Below, in pieces: positions 54,201 through 60,200 of a stretch of 64,000 bases of DNA. The stretch's first letter is position 1; every line of letters starts with the position of its first letter. The DNA is taken from contig JAMKCF010000016.1 in the NCBI GenBank assembly GCA_023634235.1, positions 3,644,001 to 3,708,000 of the forward strand. Direction: 5' to 3'. Both the position numbers and the translations under genes were made by a program. This DNA comes from Pisaster brevispinus (Eukaryota > Echinodermata > Asteroidea > Forcipulatida > Asteriidae). The notes under the pieces are model-generated. The model was given only the letters and a program-made list of their open reading frames with translations. It was not told the origin of the DNA and made no database searches.

Positions 54201-57200
54201 GAAATACCCAGTTGCATGTTTTTTTTTAAATACTCAAATCTCGATTTCTGCACTGAAATTCAACAACTAATAGATTACGAACTATAGGTCTTGGGTTGTA
54301 TTGTGGATTTCTGTATTTTTTACCTTTTTATTGTAAATTGTTGCAATTCAGCATGTGGCTGCTTATGACAATTTGTAAATAAACCATTCTGTATATTACA
54401 CCGATGTGTGTAAAGCACTGTATACTCAGTACTTTCCAGAGTCCTGTGAAAATTTCAAAAAAATCCATAGGCATTTTACCTAGGTTGGATTTGAACCTAA
54501 GACCTTTGCCCTTCTAGAAAAGATGTTTTACCAATAGACAACCACATTTGCCCGGTAGCTAGAGGCAGTTCGAATCCTGTATTTTAGCAGCTGAACCAAC
54601 ACTAAAAATTTAGAAATCTGAGAAACGATTCATGCATGAATGGATTGTCAGGTTCAAATGTTTTTGGGTGAAAAATTATCAAAACCATATTACTTCAAAC
54701 GAAATCCTTTCTAAAAGTAGTTTATAGTATCAACAGCTGCAGTGCTTCTTACCAAGTTTTTTGGTCATTATTTTTTGGAGTATTTACCAATCTATGACCC
54801 TTCCTTTAAAAGTACCTACAGTTAGTCCTTGTTATTTATAAACTGATAAACTTCAAACAAAGTGATTAATATTAATGTTAATAAAGGTGGCTTCCTTATA
54901 GCGATTAAATCCGTCACTCAAAGTATGTGGGGCTACGTTTGAAGTAAGAGACCTACTCCTTTACATAGCAGCATGTAATGGTTTACAAGGTGCTGTGGCG
55001 CAATATGCTGCCAATCTAACCAGGATCACCGGGGTGAACCCCTTCTCTTTCTGATAAGTGCACTGATTTTTGTGTGTGCATTAGACAACAGAAGGGACCA
55101 ACGGCTTTACGTCCCATCCCAAGGACGAAGCAATAATGGTTAAGTGTCTTGCTTAAGGACACAAGTGTCATGACCGAGACTCCAACCCACACTCTGCTGA
55201 TCAGAAACACCAGAGCTTGAGTCCAGTGCTCTTATCCACTCATCCACAACACGCTGTTCACAAACTTACTTTGACTGACAGCGCCATGTTGGATTCGTTC
55301 CAGACGTAGCGGAGATGTGAACGCCACTCAAAGGAATCCTGAAGGGACCCTTTGATCTCATCTTGCTTGTCGATCAGTCTGTAATTAGAAAAAATACTAT
55401 TCAAATAAAATGATACAATACTTGACAATACAACCCAAGACATATAGCGCATAATCCATTGGTTGTTGAATTTCAACAACCAATGTGAACCGAAGTGTGT
55501 ATCCATTCTTCCCATTTTGCTGATTTCATACAAGACCCCCGTGTCAAATGGCAGGAGCCAAATATTTATTTATTACCGTCACATCACACAGGCCATGTTT
55601 TGCAGTGTTTTTTTGCATCTAGAATATTTTACAAACGATCTTACGAGTGTACGTTGGTTTTTGTTCTTCAATAGACATGATAGAACACGTCGGCTATAAG
55701 CCGCCCAACTTATAGGCCGCAGAAGTTTTTCTCGGGGGCCAAAATCAACGTATAAGCCGCAGCTTATATGCCGAAGATTACGGTAATTGACAGCTTTATT
55801 TTAAAAAGAAAGCCTTAATAGCTAAAAGAAAAGTGCTTAAATTCTTTAACTGACTTCGTCCACAATCTGTAATCCGTACCCAAATTGTTTTTTGACTGGC
55901 CAGCCAAACCATTTTTTTGCAGTGTTTCGCATTTGTCGCTGCATTGACTAGCAAAAAGCACTGGAAATGGTAATAATAACAACCCTATTTTTTTACCGTC
56001 TTTGGAAAGTTCTGATCTTTTTCTTTCCAATGATGGTAAGCTTGAGAATAAAGGGTGAACATGGACAAAACTACAGCTTTTTAACAAATGGCCTTTGTGG
56101 TCAGGCTAGAGTGTTTTTTTGTGTGTTATCTTGGGAGACTAAAGTGGCCATTGGGGCTTAAACAGGGTACAGTGCACAGTAGACAAAAAATTGTCGTTGG
56201 GGCTGAAAGCGTTAAGCTCGTACCTTTGCAGGAGGTCTCTCTGGTGGGCCAGCAGGGTGATTAGATTGCTGATCTTCTGTATCTGCCCTGGGAACAACAT
56301 CAGCTGCAGCTCGGTCTTGTCGATCTTCTCTTCAACTTTGACCTTGACCTTTGGCCTCTCTGGAGGAAGTACGACCTTCATAGTGTCCATGGGCTTTTGG
56401 GTAACTGTTTGGTAAGCAAATTAGATTCTGTTGAGTGTCCATGTTGGTAACCGTGTTTTGTGGGCACTTATAACAAACTCAATGCTGAGTACATGGGATG
56501 CTATTGTTTAAAATTACGGCGGACTTTCTTGGACACTAGGTGGCAGCAGACTAACCTGGGGTGCATTCCACTCTGGCGAACAATACAAAAGTTTACCTAA
56601 TTCGCACACGCTTTTTAAATGGAACGCCTTCAAGGTAAATATATTGTTCTCAAAATTGTGTAGATGCTCAGAAATACATTAACAATGAAATAATTCAATA
56701 GGTGTACTGCCATCAGGTTTCAATTTCATAGAGTTGCTTAAGCAAAAAAAGTTGCTAAGCACAATACCGTTATGCTTACCAGAATAATGTTACCAGCCAA
56801 AATACCATGCCACATGAACCATCTATGACTGGTATCCTGCTTACTTTTGCTAAGCAGAAAATTGTTAAGCAATATTCCCTGTTTAAGCAACTCTAAGATT
56901 TGGGCCCTGATGTATCACTCTCAGTTTGGCAGTCGGTCCAGAAATGTAGAAATATAGACTTCCCTTAGTCCTTACCTGTTTCCACACCTTCTCCAGTATC
57001 CCCCTGCTGTCCAGACAGGGTGCTTCCTTCCTCTGCGATGGTTGGTTGGTTACCGGCTGGAGGGCCACCAGGCATCTCGTTGTTCAGACTCCACTGGGAG
57101 TTCTTGTGGGACTGGGAGCTCTGGCGGCCGGTGTGGGAGACCACTGTACCGGTGTCCATGACACTGGTCTGCTCAGCTTCCTTCATGGCTGCGGCTAGAA

Positions 57201-60200
57201 TTGAAGATTGGGACAAGAGACAAAAGATCAAATCAACTCTTACCCGGCATTTCACAATTTCTATAGATTTCATGAAATTACTTTTACAAATCTTGGAGGA
57301 CCTGGTGTTCAAAAGTGTTCTCCAAAGTAATTCTTTGGCAAAAAAGGAACATGGATTCTGGCGTATCAAAATTTCAGAAGATTCCATGAAATTGATTTTG
57401 CAAATTTTAAAGGACTTAGTGTTCAAAAGTGTTTTCCAAAGTAATTGTTTGGAAAGTAATTTTCTTACGTGGATTTTGTCAGAAAAATATTATTTAGCAG
57501 GTTTGAACCCCACCCCCCCCAATATTTATTTCTATAGGTCTTTTTTACATTATAATGTCATTCTGATTTATACAGATATGAACCTGTAAAAAGTCAAAAA
57601 TTCTCATGTTCATGTTTACTTTTTTCGAGTATATTTTATTTGGAATGGCTGATGACCTATGACCTACCTTCCTTCTTTCTTTTTTCCTTCTCTAGTCGGA
57701 GTCGTCGCTCGTTTTCATCCTCAACTCCTTTAAGCATAATCACAGCTGCCTGGATGCTTGCTTTGACTTTATCAACTGTTTCCTACTCAGACAAAATGGC
57801 AAAGATGAGAGGAATAAAAACCCATGAAGTCGTTCAAAACGGAGCACAACTGAATCTTGCTTAGTAAACGAAGATCACCTGACAAAAAGACTGTTATAGT
57901 GTAGGGTTGTGCATCTACATTTATTTACTTGAACAGCTAACTGGAATTATGCTTCAACTTGCCCTGGTGTCCTATGTCCTATGTTCATGGAATGACCCAC
58001 ATTGCTTGTGATTTTTCAAATACTTGGTGCACAACTGCTTGGTTTAGAAACATTTTCCCGACGGCAGCTTAATGGCAGCTAAGCTGATCTATCTCTTCTG
58101 TTTTATTTTGCTGACTCCATCACAACAACCAGTTTACCTTCATGGAATCCCTGTCACCTCCCTCCAGCATCTTGAGACACTTCTCGGTCTGCTCGGTGAT
58201 CTGAATCTGCGTGGCCAGGTACACCACCTCAGTCACATGGTCAAGCATCCAGGACTGCGGGCCGTGGCGACCGTCGTACCCGTGCCCCCGACTATCCTGC
58301 GAGTCGCGGGTGCTTGGACGGTGATTACGGTTGCTTGTGCGACTGCCAGCTCGACTCCTTGCCGTACCTACAGAGGAATGTGGACTTTTGAATGGGCTAG
58401 AAACTGATGTTGCCTCAAGTGCAAGCTACAAACTATGATAACTAAAATGCAAGCTAGAAAAACTGAAGCTACCTAAAATGCAGCAAGAAACTTGGTTCAG
58501 CTAAAGTGCAAGCTAGAAACTGAAGTTACCTAAAATGCAGCAAGAAACTTGGTTCAGCTAAAGTGCAAGCTACATGTAGAAACTCGGTTCAGCTAAAATG
58601 CAAGCTAGAAACTGAAGTTACCTATTAATAGAAACTTGGTTCAGCTAAAGTTCTAGCTAGAAACTGAAGTTACCTAAAATGCAGCTAGAAACTTGGTTCA
58701 GCTAAAGTGCAAGCTACATGTAGAAACTCGGTTCAGCTAAAATGCAAGCTAGAAACTGAAGCTACCTATTAATAGAAACTTGGTTCAGCTAAAGTGCAAG
58801 CTAGAAACTGAAGTTACCTAAAATGCAGCTAGAAACTTGGTTCAGCTATTAAAAATGCAAGTTAGAAACTGAAGTACCTAAATTGCAAGTTAAAAACTAG
58901 TGTTACCTTTTCTTTCATCTTTACCCACAGTCACTCTCCTGGCCCCTGCACTGTGGATTTCTCTTTCCCCTCTGCGAGGGGTTCCTGGTGGTTCCAGAGA
59001 CTCATTTCCCAGGGCTGAAGTGAGCTGAGTCTGAAGGGATAATCTCACCATGGGAAGGAGATTGGATAACCAGTTCTCGATCGGACCGTCGCATGAGATA
59101 ATCTGTTAAAAGAAGGAGGGCGGGTATATGGTTTAACCCATATCTGCCTAACTACAGGATTTCCCGTAGAACACATAATTACTGTTAGCGCCTGACTACG
59201 GGAAAACTTGCAGGTTTACAAGAAGTTAGTATCTCTCACTACTACTGAGATGGGAAACATGGCAAAATATTTTTCGCAGAGAACGAGGTGCTCTTTCCAA
59301 CCATTGCCAACAGTACACAGTTTGTTGGGATATGTTTAGGGGTCTTGTTATAATTATCCAGGATAGGTAGCCAGATAACAATTCCTCCATGTCAAATTTT
59401 TGTTGGATTTCCATCGGACTGTATTTCTACGAGAGGCTTGTTTTTATCGCTGAAAGGCACACAGTTCTCCAATGCACAATAGACATGCCCTATGCCAATG
59501 CACCTCACTGAGCACTCTGCGGTTTGACTGGTTGATTAAATGTAGTATGAACAAACTTGCGGTTTTGGAGTGATCTGGAAGGTTTGGAGGTCATTCGGCG
59601 GAGAGCAGAACCATAACATTGGGCCAACCTAAAACCGAGTACAGAGACACTGTCTTGTGGATGAGTTACTCTTACCTGTTTCAGAGACATCTTCTCTCCC
59701 ATGTTACTAATGAGTCCAGTAATATTGAAGGTACACTCTGCTGCCTCCGATTGGTTTTCTTCGTAGTCCAGACGTCCAAGATTCTCAAAGAGCTTGGGTA
59801 GGTACAGGTTGACTTGGTTCAGATCATACCCTGGAAAGTAAATCAAAACTCGTCACAGTGAAAAAAGGGGAATTACTTGTTGCAAACTGCTTACCAGCAA
59901 AAATGACCTAGGGTATAAAGGCTACAAACATAAGCTTAGTACCCAGATCTCGGACAAATGTGACAACATTCATGTCCAAGTTTGATGTTTACTCCCTTGT
60001 ACTGACTGTGCTACTATACAGTTTGGCGGGTCAATGATGCAATGATCGTTTAAGTGGTAGAATGCTTGTCTCATTAGAGACACACTCTCGTGAAAAGTGC
60101 GACCTATTTCATTCTTAACTTTACTTTTAAAAAGGGTTATTTAGCAGTGCCAGTACCCTAGAAATTAATTATCGCAACAGCTGCAGGTCTCCCGAAGTAG

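Noticed and set aside
57020..57589. 189-codon open frame on the plus strand
   Set aside because: Antisense of exon 8 running into a duplicated intron segment; no domain.
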